From Eucommia ulmoides (Eukaryota > Streptophyta > Magnoliopsida > Garryales > Eucommiaceae), in contig JAENRU010000488.1 of assembly GCA_016647705.1 (NCBI GenBank), forward strand, positions 623,501 to 687,500: DNA of 64,000 nucleotides, written 5' to 3'. Both the position numbers and the translations under genes were made by a program. The notes beneath the pieces are model-generated. The model was not told where the DNA came from, did no database searches, and worked only from the letters and a program-made list of their open reading frames with translations. Shown piece after piece: positions 1-10,949 of this stretch; position 1 is the first letter of the stretch; every line of letters starts with the position of its first letter.

Positions 1-533
1 TTTTTATTTTGCGAATGTGAATAGTTCACCAAAACCCCTAAATAAATAGAAAAATATTTTTTCTATATTTTATATTTTTCAATTTTCTTGTATATTTAAA
101 AAAATTAAAAAAAAAATAAAATCATGTAAAATACGCTTAGATTCATTAAAGAAAAATGCATTTTTTTTAATTCTTTTTTTCACAAAATATAAAATATAGA
201 GTTTTGTGAAACCTGATTTCAAAAGTTTATTTATTTATTTATTTTATATTAATAAACTTAATTTAAAAATTAATCCATAAAAATTTTCTTAATAATAAAA
301 AAATACAAATGGGTAACTCTTTCTTAATGCAATTTTTTTTCGTATTCTTCATAATTTTCATAATAAAAATATAAATTGAAAAACACAAATATATTTATTT
401 AACAAGCCCTTAATATTAATATTTTTTAAATTAAAAAACAAAAATAAAAAATAAAAAAACATCCACACTTTTTTTTTTATCTTTGTTCTTCCTTAATTTT
501 TGTTTTTATTTTATTATCATTTTTTTTTTGCAG
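1..533. other. AT-rich non-coding stretch
   Basis: Very AT-rich DNA with long A and T runs and no convincing reading frame. The final bases form a T-rich tract ending in GCAG at 531-533, which looks like a splice acceptor for the small gene that follows, so part of this stretch may be an intron of a gene that starts left of the window. Confidence 0.5.
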
Positions 534-1216
534 ATCCTAAAATGTCTCAGCACAAGAGGAGTGTAATAGTTGCAGGTAAAAAACAAAGAAATTTAAAAAA
601 TTATAACATCAATTTATGGTTTATTTTTGGGATGAATAGTAGACCAAAATTAAAATTTTAATTCGTGCAATACACGCGTTACAAAATTTTTTTCAGAAAT
701 CAAAATACTACAAGAAAAATGACATTTATCGAAGATTTTTTTTAGCCAAAGCGTTATGTTTCCTAGCGAAAGTGTTTTAGCTACAAAATATTCTCGTAAC
801 TAGTTTCGTAAGCTATGTTCCGTAGTAGAAGGTATTTGACAACGAATTATACTTTCATTGCGCATGATTACTGTAATTTTTTCATGCAAAAAAATTATAG
901 TAATTTTTATGATATACAGTAATTTTAAATTTTTGATAAAATTTTTGGAATTTTTCAAAAATTACTGTAGGGCGTGAACTACATGGATTAATAAAATTAT
1001 TGGATTTTTTCAAAAATTACTGTAGCGCGTGAACTATATGGACTAAAATTTTAATTTCGGGAACCATTATATATATATAATGGTGCAGGGACAGTGGGTG
1101 CAGTATCAGCTGCAGGGGCATTAGGAATTGGAGGTGGCGTTTGGTACCTGAGAAAAATGAGAAAAAATGCACCAGTCACCCATGGGGTTCAATCCAATGA
1201 AAATAGGCTTTTTTAA
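534..1216 (+). CDS. Small two-exon gene for a one-helix membrane peptide
   Basis: Exon one runs 534-575 and exon two 1089-1216. The ATG lies at 542-544 and the TAA at 1214-1216. The join is G|GG (donor GTAAAA at 576, acceptor GTGCAG ending at 1088) and gives a 53-residue product. It starts MSQHKRSV, then has about 25 Gly/Ala/Val-rich residues that look like one transmembrane helix with GxxxG-type spacing, then a basic WYLRKMRKN segment and a polar tail ending NENRLF. The T-rich acceptor just before 534 suggests this could be the 3' part of a longer gene, with PK before the Met being translated. The family is not recognised. Inference: a small tail-anchored or organellar membrane protein. The intron carries repeat DNA. 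The model rests on splice signals and codon continuity only. Confidence 0.5.
632..1068. mobile_element. MITE-like inverted repeat in the small gene's intron
   Basis: The two ends carry related inverted sequence around AATTAAAATTTTAATT (about 647-662) and CTAAAATTTTAATTTC (about 1043-1058). Between them are repeated ATTACTGTA motifs in both orientations. The same motifs recur in a PLP-homeostasis gene intron at about 31130-31370, which supports a dispersed family. Boundaries are approximate and no target duplication was resolved. Confidence 0.4.
707..855 (+). mobile_element. Solo CACTA terminus fragment
   Basis: The block starts with ACTACAAGAAAAATGAC, the same terminal motif as the large CACTA element at 2504. 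It continues with related subterminal sequence (GTAGAAGGTATTTG here; GCAGAAGGTATTTG near 2630). The sequence then changes into the surrounding MITE, so only one end is present. The right boundary is approximate. Confidence 0.55.
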
Positions 1217-2503
1217 ACTTCACCCAAACACGCCCTTACTCTCTCTCTAGAAATACCAATCTTAGAAATCAAGAAAACCTTTTATTCCTTTGAGCTGCTT
1301 GTACTTCCTCTCTTTACTTGATTAACAAGCCACAGGTTTTTTTTTTTTTTTTTTTTAAATCAGTTTCGGGAAATTTGAAATTGTTGGAGAAATTAGATTT
1401 TTGATTCCCATGTCTGCGTGAATTATGAGATTTGTCAAATTAGGTATTAATTTATCACTTTGTTTAATTATCACTTTATTTTACTTAACTTCAAAAGACT
1501 ACACTTCACCTACTTTTATTTTAAACAAAGCGAGCGACTACTTCTTTTTTCTCTATTTAAATTTACGTAATATACTTAAAAATTGATGAAATTAAAATTT
1601 TAATTCAATTTATGGATGAAATAAACGAAATTATCCATTTGTTTTAATTTTAATTTTTTTTTATTAATATTTATGATAAAAAAAATTAAATGGACAATTT
1701 TATTTATTTCATCCAAAAATCGGATAAAAAAATTTAATTTCGTCTATTTTTAAGCAATTTAAACAGAAAAAAAATAGTTTCTCGCTTTATTTTAAAATAG
1801 TAGTTAAAGTTTAAATTTTTATAGAGTAGTAGTTAAATTGTAATTTTTTTAAAAAAAACACATAGTACCCCTTTTCTTTGTGAAATATCATAGTGTTCGA
1901 CACGCTTGGTAGGGTAAAAGTTGATTCCATTTCCTTTGGACGACGCTTTAAAAGTTGATTTTATTTCCTCGGAATTCAATTCTATTCTCGTCTACCAAAC
2001 ATGTCTTTACGTAACGTTAGGTACACTGGAATAAAATGACGATAGGATCAGAATTATTGAAGTATTAGAATGAAATGGCCATTTACTATTCCTATTTTTA
2101 TGACGAAAGGGATTAAAATTGGATTAAGTAATATTACTTTTTACTTGATTAAATCGATCCGCGTACCAAATAGGCGGTTAGTTAGGGGTTTACATTTATT
2201 ACATTTTTTAATTTATATCATAAAAACCCTCTTTTTTGGTCTATAGACAATTTTAGTATTACATTTGATTATTAAACAAAAACACACTAAATTTATTGAA
2301 TGCATTTAATTTTAAAATTAAATAATTTATTGGACTATAATGGAACAATTTTTAAACTACAGGGCCTTTATATGTCCAAATTTAAATAATAGGTACTAAA
2401 ATGACATAATCTTAACTGAAAACTGGAAAGTGTAGAATTACTGTTGATTCAATGATTTGTTTAACTCAATGAATACAATTTTTAAACCAGGGGCTTGTTG
2501 CAC
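1217..2503. other. Non-coding spacer, possible small MITE inside
   Basis: No gene is seen. A segment from about 1901 (ACGCTTGGTAGGG) to about 2174 (GCGTACCAAATAGG) has loosely inverted ends of the kind seen in TTTGG-type plant MITEs, and its interior is AT-rich. The rest is low-complexity intergenic DNA. Confidence 0.35.
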
Positions 2504-2520
2504 CACTGCAAGAAAAATGA
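2504..2520 (+). repeat. CACTA left terminal inverted repeat
   Basis: CACTGCAAGAAAAATGA pairs with the right end with one mismatch (G versus A at the fifth base). Confidence 0.8.
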
Positions 2521-3507
2521 TTTTTGGCTACGAATTAATTCGTAGGTAAAATTTACCATTTTCGTAGCAAAATCGATTTGGTGACGAATATTTGTCATAA
2601 TTAGGCTTGTAGCGGTAACTCCGTGGCAGAAGGTATTTGGTAACGAAGTGTACATTTTTTTAGCTAAAATACTAATATTTCACTACGAACATTGGGACAT
2701 TTGTTTTTGAGATGAACGTCAATTTCATAGCTAAAGAGACATCTTTCGCAACAAAATACATTAATCCGTAGCAAAATGGCCTATTTCTCTACAAAAATAT
2801 TATTTGTAGGGCAAAAAAATTATTTCACACAACAAATATCTGTTTTGTAGCTAAATTTAATTTCCTTTTGGCTTAAAATTATTAGCAACGGAAATTCACA
2901 TTATGAGCTCTAGCAAATTAACAAATTAATTTTGCAACGAACATGATTGTCTATCGTTAAAGCTAATGACGACAAAATTAATTTGTTGCCAAAAAATTAC
3001 GTGTTCATTAAATCAAATTCTCAATACAATTTTAACAATTCAACAATTCAACAAAAATAATGCATCAAAGAGTAAACTTGTCTAAACACAATTCAAATAT
3101 TCATAGTATATAGATTTCCGATTGTGTGCTAAACTTGTGTAAAATGATCTTAAGCACTTCCTCTTGCCTTATCATCTGCTTTTCATTCTTTGGCAAGCTC
3201 GAGAGGTTTGAAGAGCCTTAGCAACTACTTTCTTTATCTCAATATCACCATGTGACATCTAATGAAGAAGTAGATCCTGAACATCATCTTCAAATAGAGA
3301 TGATTTGTTATGATCAGTCAATTCTATCTCTGACATGCTTCTCGCCATGCTCATCTTGACTACTTCAAGTCCTGTAGACATGGGTGAAAAGGTGAGAGAT
3401 ATTATTTGCGACAATCATCATATGTTAAGTGGTCTCTCAATTTAAATGGAATCACCACAAAGTACAAGAATATTATCAAGGTAATTAGAAATTAAAAGGG
3501 AATGTAA

Positions 3508-3667
3508 TCTTGAATTGTATCAACTTCATTCATCCTTCATCTCTATGATTACAAAGGTATTTATAGAGCTTGATTCTAAGATTTCCTTAGAATCAAGTTA
3601 ATACACAATCTCTAAATTAGGAAAGCAATTACAATATAGGAAAGTATGATTTATACCCTTTTTAACA
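3508..3667 (-). repeat. Copia fossil 1, 3' LTR
   Basis: Begins TGTTAAAAAGGG on the minus strand. It differs from the partner LTR at only a few positions by eye, suggesting a fairly young insertion. Confidence 0.85.
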
Positions 3668-3767
3668 CTCCCTCTCAAGTTGGTGCGTAGATGTCTCACA
3701 TGCACAACTTGTCAAGAAATTTTAAGAATACCTGATTTGAGACCGCTTTGGTAAGGATGTCAGCCAA

Positions 3768-5330
3768 CTAATCTTCTGATCGAATCTTAGATAATTTTAC
3801 AATCTTTTCATCCAACTTTTCCTTGACGAAAAACCTGTCAACCTCGACGTGCTTTGTATGGTCGTGTTGAACTGGATTATGTGTTATGTCACATGCTGCT
3901 TTGTTATCACACAATAATCGAATAGGTTGCTCGGATAGATAACCCATATCAAATAAGAGAAGTCTTAGCCATAATGTCTTACATAATATATTTGTCAAAC
4001 CTCTAAATTCAGCTTCTGCACTTGAGCGAATTACAACATTTTGTTTCTTGTTTTTCCATATCACAAGGTTACCTCTTAGAAAGGTAAAATATCCAGAAGT
4101 TGACCGTCTGTCGCTCACATCACCCGCCCAATCTGCATCGGTATAGGATTCTATGCTTTGATGGTCTGCGTTTTTTGAGAATAACACTCATTTTCCTGGA
4201 CCAGACTTTAGGTACCTCAAAATGCGAATAATCGCATTCATGTGTTGTTCTCCGGGATTATGCATAAATTGGCTGACAATACTCAAGGCATACATCAGAT
4301 CTGGTCTGGTATGAGATAAGTACAACAATCTCCCTACCAGTCTTTGGTATCTTCCTTTATCAACTGGTACCTGGTTAGGCTCAACACATAACTTTAAACC
4401 TTTTTCTACTGGTGTATCAACAGGTTGACATGTTAACATACCAGTCTCTCGTAATAGATCTAGAGTATATTTTCTTTGAGATAGAACTATCTTTTTGTTA
4501 GATCGGGATACTTTAATCCCAAGAAAATATTTTAGAGGGCATAGATCTTTCATTTCAAATTCTTTGAACAAGTAATATTGTAAGGCTTTCATTTTATTAG
4601 GATCATTCCCTATAACCACCATATCATCCACATATACAATGAGTGCAGTTATCTTACCATGCTATCTTTTGAGGAAAAGAGTGTGATATGCGTTGCTTTG
4701 ATGGTAGTCAAAGGCTATCATAGATTTTGTAAACCTTTCAAACCATGCTCTAGGAGACTGCTTTAGACCATACAATGATTTCTTTAGTCTGCAAACCTTT
4801 TGATTGGTTGTGTCTTTCAGGTATCACACATCATGGTGGGAGATCCATATAAATTTCTTCAGATAGTTCACTATGCAAAAAGGCATTTTTCATATCAAAT
4901 TGTTGTAAAGGCCAATCCAAGTTGGCAACTAAGGACAGCAGAATACGAACTATGTTGATTTTGGCTACAGGCGCAAATGTTTCTGTGTAGTCAATCCCGT
5001 AGGTTTGAGTATATCCCTTTGCTACCAGTCTGGCTTTCAATCGCTCAATTGTGTCATCAGCCTTATGCTTTACGGTGTAGATCCATCGACATCCGACTGG
5101 TTTCTTTCCTGGTGGAGGATCAACTAGTTCCCATGTATCATTCTTTTGCAAAGATTTCATTTCCTCGTTCATAGTTGCTTTCCACCTATGTGTCATCAGC
5201 CTTATGCTTTACGGTGTAGATCCATCGACATCCAACTGGTTTCTTTCCTAGTGGAGGATCAACTAGTTCCCATGTATCATTCTTTTGCAAAGATTTCATT
5301 TCCTCGTTCATAGCTGCTTTCCACCTATGA
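3768..5330 (-). pseudogene. Copia fossil 1 pol remnant (reverse transcriptase and RNase H)
   Basis: The minus-strand frames show RNase H similarity (SYTDADWAGD, then RSSAEAEFRGL) at 3768-4187 and reverse transcriptase similarity (YVDDMVVIGND-type start, FLGIKV, HTRPDLMYALS) at 4188-5196. The order RT then RNase H on the minus strand is the Copia order. It is a decayed remnant and is not expected to be active. Confidence 0.8.
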
Positions 5331-5705
5331 TCAGATAAGGCTTCCTACACACTGTTAGGAAGAGATACAACAAATAATTGATTCACAAATGAGATATTTG
5401 ATTCTGACAAACGATGGTTAGACACATAATGACTCATGGGATATTTTACTTTAATAGAGAGCTCAGGTTCATATGTGGATTTAGAAATACCTCTTGTATG
5501 GCGTTGTGGTAACTGTCTTCTGTGTGGCTCAGGAACATCTTCAGTAAACGATTGGTGTGATATGTTGACCGGAGATGGAGCTACATTTTCTAGAACTTCA
5601 GTTTATAGTTGAGTTGGAGAATGATGAGAAATGTACAACCCTTGGCTTGCACGGATGATTTGATTACGAGGGAATGAAAGACCCATAACCTTGGCTCTGA
5701 TACCA

Positions 5706-5865
5706 TCTTGAATTATATCAATTTCATTCATCCTTCATCTCTATGATTACAAAGGTATTTATAGAGTTTGATTCTAGGATTTCCTTAGAATCAAGCTAAT
5801 ACACAATCTCTAAATTAGGAAAGCAATTACAATATATGAAAGTATGATTTATACCCTTTTTAACA
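5706..5865 (-). repeat. Copia fossil 1, 5' LTR
   Basis: Partner of 3508-3667. The primer-binding site complementary to the initiator methionine tRNA end abuts it at 5693-5705. Confidence 0.85.
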
Positions 5866-8506
5866 TGTAACACTAAGGAAAGCACCTGAAGAAGACGCTG
5901 AGAAGATACTTAAAATAATTAGCCTTTGCCATTTGAATAACATTTTGTTAAGATAATGACATGTTCTCCATTAGTTGTTGATGCTGCTGCAGCACTGATA
6001 GTTGGAAAACTATAACACAATAGAACTAATTAGCTAAAGACCACATATGGTTCAAAATTGATTCACCCCACTGACCATTTAATGGGTGAATCAATTACTT
6101 GCAATAACAATTTAAGAATCATCACAAGCTACAAAAAAGAAACAAAAGACAAACCTCAACCATTGATCCATTCAGTTCCGAAATTTTACACTTTACAAAA
6201 CATTCGTGAATTCGACAATTGAGGGTTGAGCATTGAACAAAACCATCAATTTTGGATACAAATTCTCCAATGGAGCCACATTTTCTAATAGAGCATCATG
6301 GGTATTGACTGGATATTGGTTATAACTAATAAGCAAAGGCCAAAACAAGAGGCACTAAATTATTTAAGAAACAAATGCCAAGTAATAGACACCATCTAGA
6401 ACTGAACCTGGTAAAACTGAGAGCTGACAACTTGCCCTGAACAATATCATTCGCAACTTGAACAACTAAAAATAGGAGGCTTCCAAACCAGTCCCCAATG
6501 CTTCCATCAACCAATGTATAAAAAGAAATAGGTTATTCCTGCCTCAAAGGAAAATCGGTGCATTACATAGAAAAAAAATGTATAACACCTTAATAACTTT
6601 AAGGGACATTCGATGGGAGATTCCTTATTTCACCATTAATTTGTAAAAAGTCCCAGGGACGAAAGACTCTTTTGTTTTAGTCCCGCCTATTTTAAAAAGG
6701 TAGAAGCATTGTATATGCTCGGTTACATGTAATAATTTTGTGTGTAAAATTTTATTACAAATATTACTGTAATTTGTAACATGTAACAATTTTGTGTGTT
6801 AAATTTTGTTAGATGTAACAAAAATCACACAAAATACATGTAATTAAGTGTATACAAATACATATAACTAATATTAAACTAATTTCTGTGTCCAATATTT
6901 ATTGAATGTCACAAATATTACACACATATATGTAATTGTAACATGTAACTAATATTATATAAGTACATGTGCCAAAACATATACAGATATATGTAAAAAT
7001 ATAATAATTATTAAATTGTAACTAATATTCGTTACATGTAACTAATATCTACTATAAAATCGAATTTATTTACTAAGTTCTCCTTACAATCCCTGCAATG
7101 CCCCTATAATCCCTGCCATGCGGGATTAAAACTTAAGCAAAATTCAATTTAAGGAACTAAATCAAAATCTAATAATAAAAAAAGACTAATTGCGGATTAA
7201 ACCCTAAAAATAGGAATAATCGCCGATTTTTCCTAACTTTAATGACCTTGATACTTACAAACTTAAATGTTATAGGACCGGTATGATTTAGGATACCAAT
7301 AGGGAGTAATGTACAAAAATTATAAATTTAAATAACAAAATGTGACTTCATCTAAATTTTAGGGGTATAAAGTGAGATTTAACCTTTATAACTAAAGTAC
7401 GGGTAATTCAAAATGTGTGAGGAAGTACCTGGTAGATAATGGGTAAAATCATCCAAAGTTCTCAAAGACTGTCATGGATAAGTTCAGGATAATCCTGCAT
7501 ATAGGAATTGCAAAATCAATTTGAATTCCTCTGCTAAACTTGAATCACTGGTACTACTTTGATTCATCTAATCATCATGTTTTAGAATTTTTCTCATGAG
7601 TGCAAATATATTTGTTCTAGTTAAATTGATCCCACAAAGACTAATGTAAGAGCTATTATGCTATGTTCCAAGTTATTTGTTCAAAAATCATCTTATTACC
7701 ACAAAACAACTTATTTTTATACGATTTTGTTTCTGTTTCAACTTTTTTGGGAACAGAAACAGAAATTTTAGATCAAAAGGACTAAACAAACATGTCTTTA
7801 CAGTTTCTGTTCTCGTGTTTTTGGGAACGAAAAACACTAAACAAAAAGCACTAACAACCTCGTTTGTCAATCCATTCAAGATTAGAAAAATGAAGGACTT
7901 GAAGCAGAAGAAGGCACACCTCATTCAAAACAGTAAAACCGAAAACAAAATCAGAAATAGGAACAAAAAAGGCATAAACTTGATACACTGAAGCTAATGA
8001 AGCATATGTGATTTTCTTTAATAATGTTGAAGCCAATGCTATGGAGATAAATTTATGCTATTAGTTAATTATGCTAGTTATTACAATTCATAACCAAAAT
8101 CTCAAGAACCATCAATAAGAGGGGAAACAATCAAAATTACCTAAAATCGCATCAAGTAATACAATTGGGGAAAAAGGAGAACTTACAATACTGGGTTCAA
8201 ATGATTCCAAGCAACTCTTGGTGTACAATCAATCTTGAAGGAGAAAACAGAACAAAAAATTTGATTCTTGGTATTGCGATTCTTTAACTCGTGTATTTAC
8301 TAACTCCGCTCAAGAACAGACTTCTAGGTCTTGGTGCTTATTTGCTGCGGTGTGCTCTTTGCTGCAAATTCTTAGTGTTGCGATTGAAGGAGTACGAAGA
8401 TGACCTTGAAGAAGGAGGATTGAAGGAGAACGAAATTGAAGAAGATGGTTGAAAAATGAATTCTATTCTTGTAATTGAAGGAGGACGAAGACGAAATTAA
8501 AGGTTT
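5866..8506. other. CACTA interior, no gene seen
   Basis: The stretch is AT-rich with no supported coding region. Short frames around 7677-8036 overlap on both strands and correspond to inverted, GTTTCTGTT/AACAGAAAC-rich sequence (about 7670-7860) of the TTTGG-type MITE class that recurs near 59570-59715. About 6580-7240 may hold another AT-rich insertion. Confidence 0.4.
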
Positions 8507-8596
8507 TGTTGCTGCACAATTAAAATAAAGAAGGAATTTACTAAATTTTCTTGGGTTGAGTCGCGAAATAGGTCGCTCTCTTTAAGACGTTTCGCA

Positions 8597-9547
8597 TAGA
8601 GGTGTGCAAAAAAACCAACGAACCGAAAAACCGAATAAAACTGACTGAAAAAAAACCGCCCCTGATGAAAAAACCGCCCCTGATGAAAAAACCGCCTGGT
8701 TCGGTTACTATTTGGAGTAAAACCGCAGCCCCGGTTCGGTTGCCGGGTTTAGCACACATGAACCGCGGTTTAACCGCGCCGAACCGGGATCCCTAAAACG
8801 ACGTCGTTTTAGGGTTTGTATATACATTATACACTCCACGAGCCAGAGGAACGAACCCTAGCGTAGCCGCCTCATCGCTTCTCTCCCGATCGTTCTCTCC
8901 TTCTCCTTCCACTTCCACGTCGTCCTCTTGTTCCCAGCCGCGAGAACAGATTGCAACCCTAAATCGCAACATTTTCTGCACCATCGCAACCTTAATCGAA
9001 ACCATCGCAGCCTTAATCGTACCATGGAAACCCTAATCGCAAGATTCGCAACCCTAAACGATCGTTCGTTCGCCATCGCAAATCGTTCGTCTTCACGTCA
9101 AAATCCAGAATGTTGTTGAATGTTGCAGATAGTTGGCAATGCTCAGCTGTTGCAGATCTTTGGCCATCATCCACCGTGTCAGAGATTGTCGTCGTCCACC
9201 ATGGCTGATCCTTCGCAGATCGTTGTCCGCCTATCACAGGTCTGGCCTTCAAATCATTCAAGTAATCTTCATCGATCGTTTTATGAATCTGTTAGTTTTA
9301 GTGTTTCGTTTCGTATATGGATTTGTTCGTTTTTGTTCGTTTAGGGTTTTGATTTCGTTATTGTGTTGTTCTTCTTCAGCCCAAAACCGAAACCGCACCG
9401 ACCCCGACATAAAGCGCAGGGACGGTTTTTTTCACACATAGAAACCGAACCGTCAGGGAGCGGTTTTCAGTATATGAAAACCGAGGATCTCGGTTCAGGG
9501 ACCAAAAATTGCGAAAACCGCACCGAACCGAACCGTGCCCACCCCTA
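8597..9547. mobile_element. Non-autonomous hAT element inside the LTR
   Basis: The ends are TAGAGGTGTGCA and TGCCCACCCCTA, imperfect inverted repeats that continue as CCGAACCG/CGGTTCGG-rich arms. An 8-bp target duplication GTTTCGCA lies at 8589-8596 and 9548-9555, and the second Copia LTR lacks the insert at the same site. The interior (about 8820-9370) is less AT-rich and looks like gene-leader sequence (CCCTAAT/GCAACCCTAA motifs), possibly captured host DNA. No transposase frame is present. The ORFs on both strands here are not convincing genes. Confidence 0.9.
8791..8814. repeat. 24-bp perfect palindrome around GACGTC
   Basis: The sequence CCCTAAAACGAC is followed directly by its exact reverse complement, giving a 24-bp palindrome with a central ACGT core, the type of site bound by bZIP factors. 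It lies inside the hAT element at 8597-9547. Confidence 0.8.
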
Positions 9548-10949
9548 GTTTCGCAGCTCTGCCCAAAATTGTGTAAGCAATGTTCAGCCTCGTCGTCCCC
9601 AGGATAAAACAACTCAGAAATCACCTCTGTTTAAGACCTTCTCTGCACGGTAGAAGTCCCGAAAACCAAAACACCCTACACTACACTGCTCAGAAACAAA
9701 GAACAATTTTTTTTTTTTGCAAAGAAAAATAGAAAGAAAAATCTAGAGCGTTCTCTTCACTGTATATCTTACTTCTGGCTTCGGATATGTAGTATAAAAA
9801 TCCATTGGCTAGTGGAAGAATCTTTCCTTTTAATCAATATAAGGCATGGAGCAATATATCCCTTTAATAATTGTAAGGCAAGTGAGCGTTGAGAGCTAGT
9901 GGAGAGAATAAGAGGACATCATGATGATTGTCCAAATAGTGGAGGGATTATTAATTTAAATAATATAATATTATTTAATAAAATAATATAAGAATAATAA
10001 AATAAAATAATATTTTATTTTATTAAAATAATCTAATAAATTTTGTCCAAACAATAATAAGAGCCACCTCACTTCACACGCGGGCTCGGCACGGTCGGAC
10101 GGCGGAGCGAGTGTGGTAAACCAATAGGGATGTGACTCATCTTCCTTTCACAAAATGTGGGTGCCATTTGGGGCACACCCCAAGTATCTAACTCATCCTT
10201 TTATAACCTCTTCTAGAGTCTTATTCCCAAGTAATGTGGGACAAGGAAACAATAGAGGGAAAACTAGTAACTAGTGGCACTTGATTTATTTTACAAGTAA
10301 AAAATTCACACATGTTCCAACAATCCCCCACTTGAATTTTAAAACAATTTTTCATCGAGCAGTATAATACAATATAAGATTGTGCATAAGTAAATGTGTC
10401 TTTCAACTTGAACTCTTACGTAGTGTTGATGATTTATATTATATTAGAGTAACTCGTAGTTTTGAACTCTATCTCTAGTAACATCACACACACAACCCTA
10501 TCAGGGTGTAGTCCAAAAGTCTGTGCTTTACGGCCATGTACGTGTATCTCAGTGTAGTGAATGCTCAAGAGAATTTGCCCAAAAATTCCATAGGAAGCGG
10601 CCACACTTTCACATTCACATAGGTAAGTCTATCAAGAGTACTCCTGTAACTAGGTACTCCACTCCAAATGTAATATAGATCTCATTAAGAGTTAAGAAAT
10701 AACTCAACCTGCTATTGTTTCGGGATGTCATGCTTCAATCAATACATATAAGGAATAGACTCAAAATTATTATATTAGCATGATTCTCCTAATATCACAT
10801 AATGAGTTGTTATTACCCTTTGAACCTATTTCTTGAGATCTCCAGTCTATAGGTTGGGTTTCCCTCATAAGTGACTCGTCAATTTATGGGCCTGAGTCCC
10901 ATTCTTTTCGAGGTTTTGTAAATATTTTCTCGAGCTAATCCTTTTGTCA

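Larger units (their letters stand above)
3508..5865 (-). mobile_element. Copia LTR retrotransposon fossil 1 (shortened)
   Basis: Two near-identical direct repeats of 160 bp bound the element (3508-3667 and 5706-5865), with the 5-bp target duplication TGTAA at 3503-3507 and 5866-5870. On the minus strand a primer-binding site TGGTATCAGAGCC (5693-5705) directly follows the 5' LTR, and a polypurine tract TTGAGAGGGAG directly precedes the 3' LTR. At 2.36 kb it is much shorter than a usual Copia element of about 4.5-5 kb. It is broken, with several interruptions in the coding part. It sits inside the CACTA element and is younger than it. Confidence 0.9.
8507..10322 (-). repeat. Copia fossil 2, 3' LTR, split by a hAT element
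   Basis: Without the hAT insertion and its extra 8 bp the LTR is 857 bp, against 854 bp for its partner. The Copia element therefore inserted first and the hAT element later. Confidence 0.9.
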
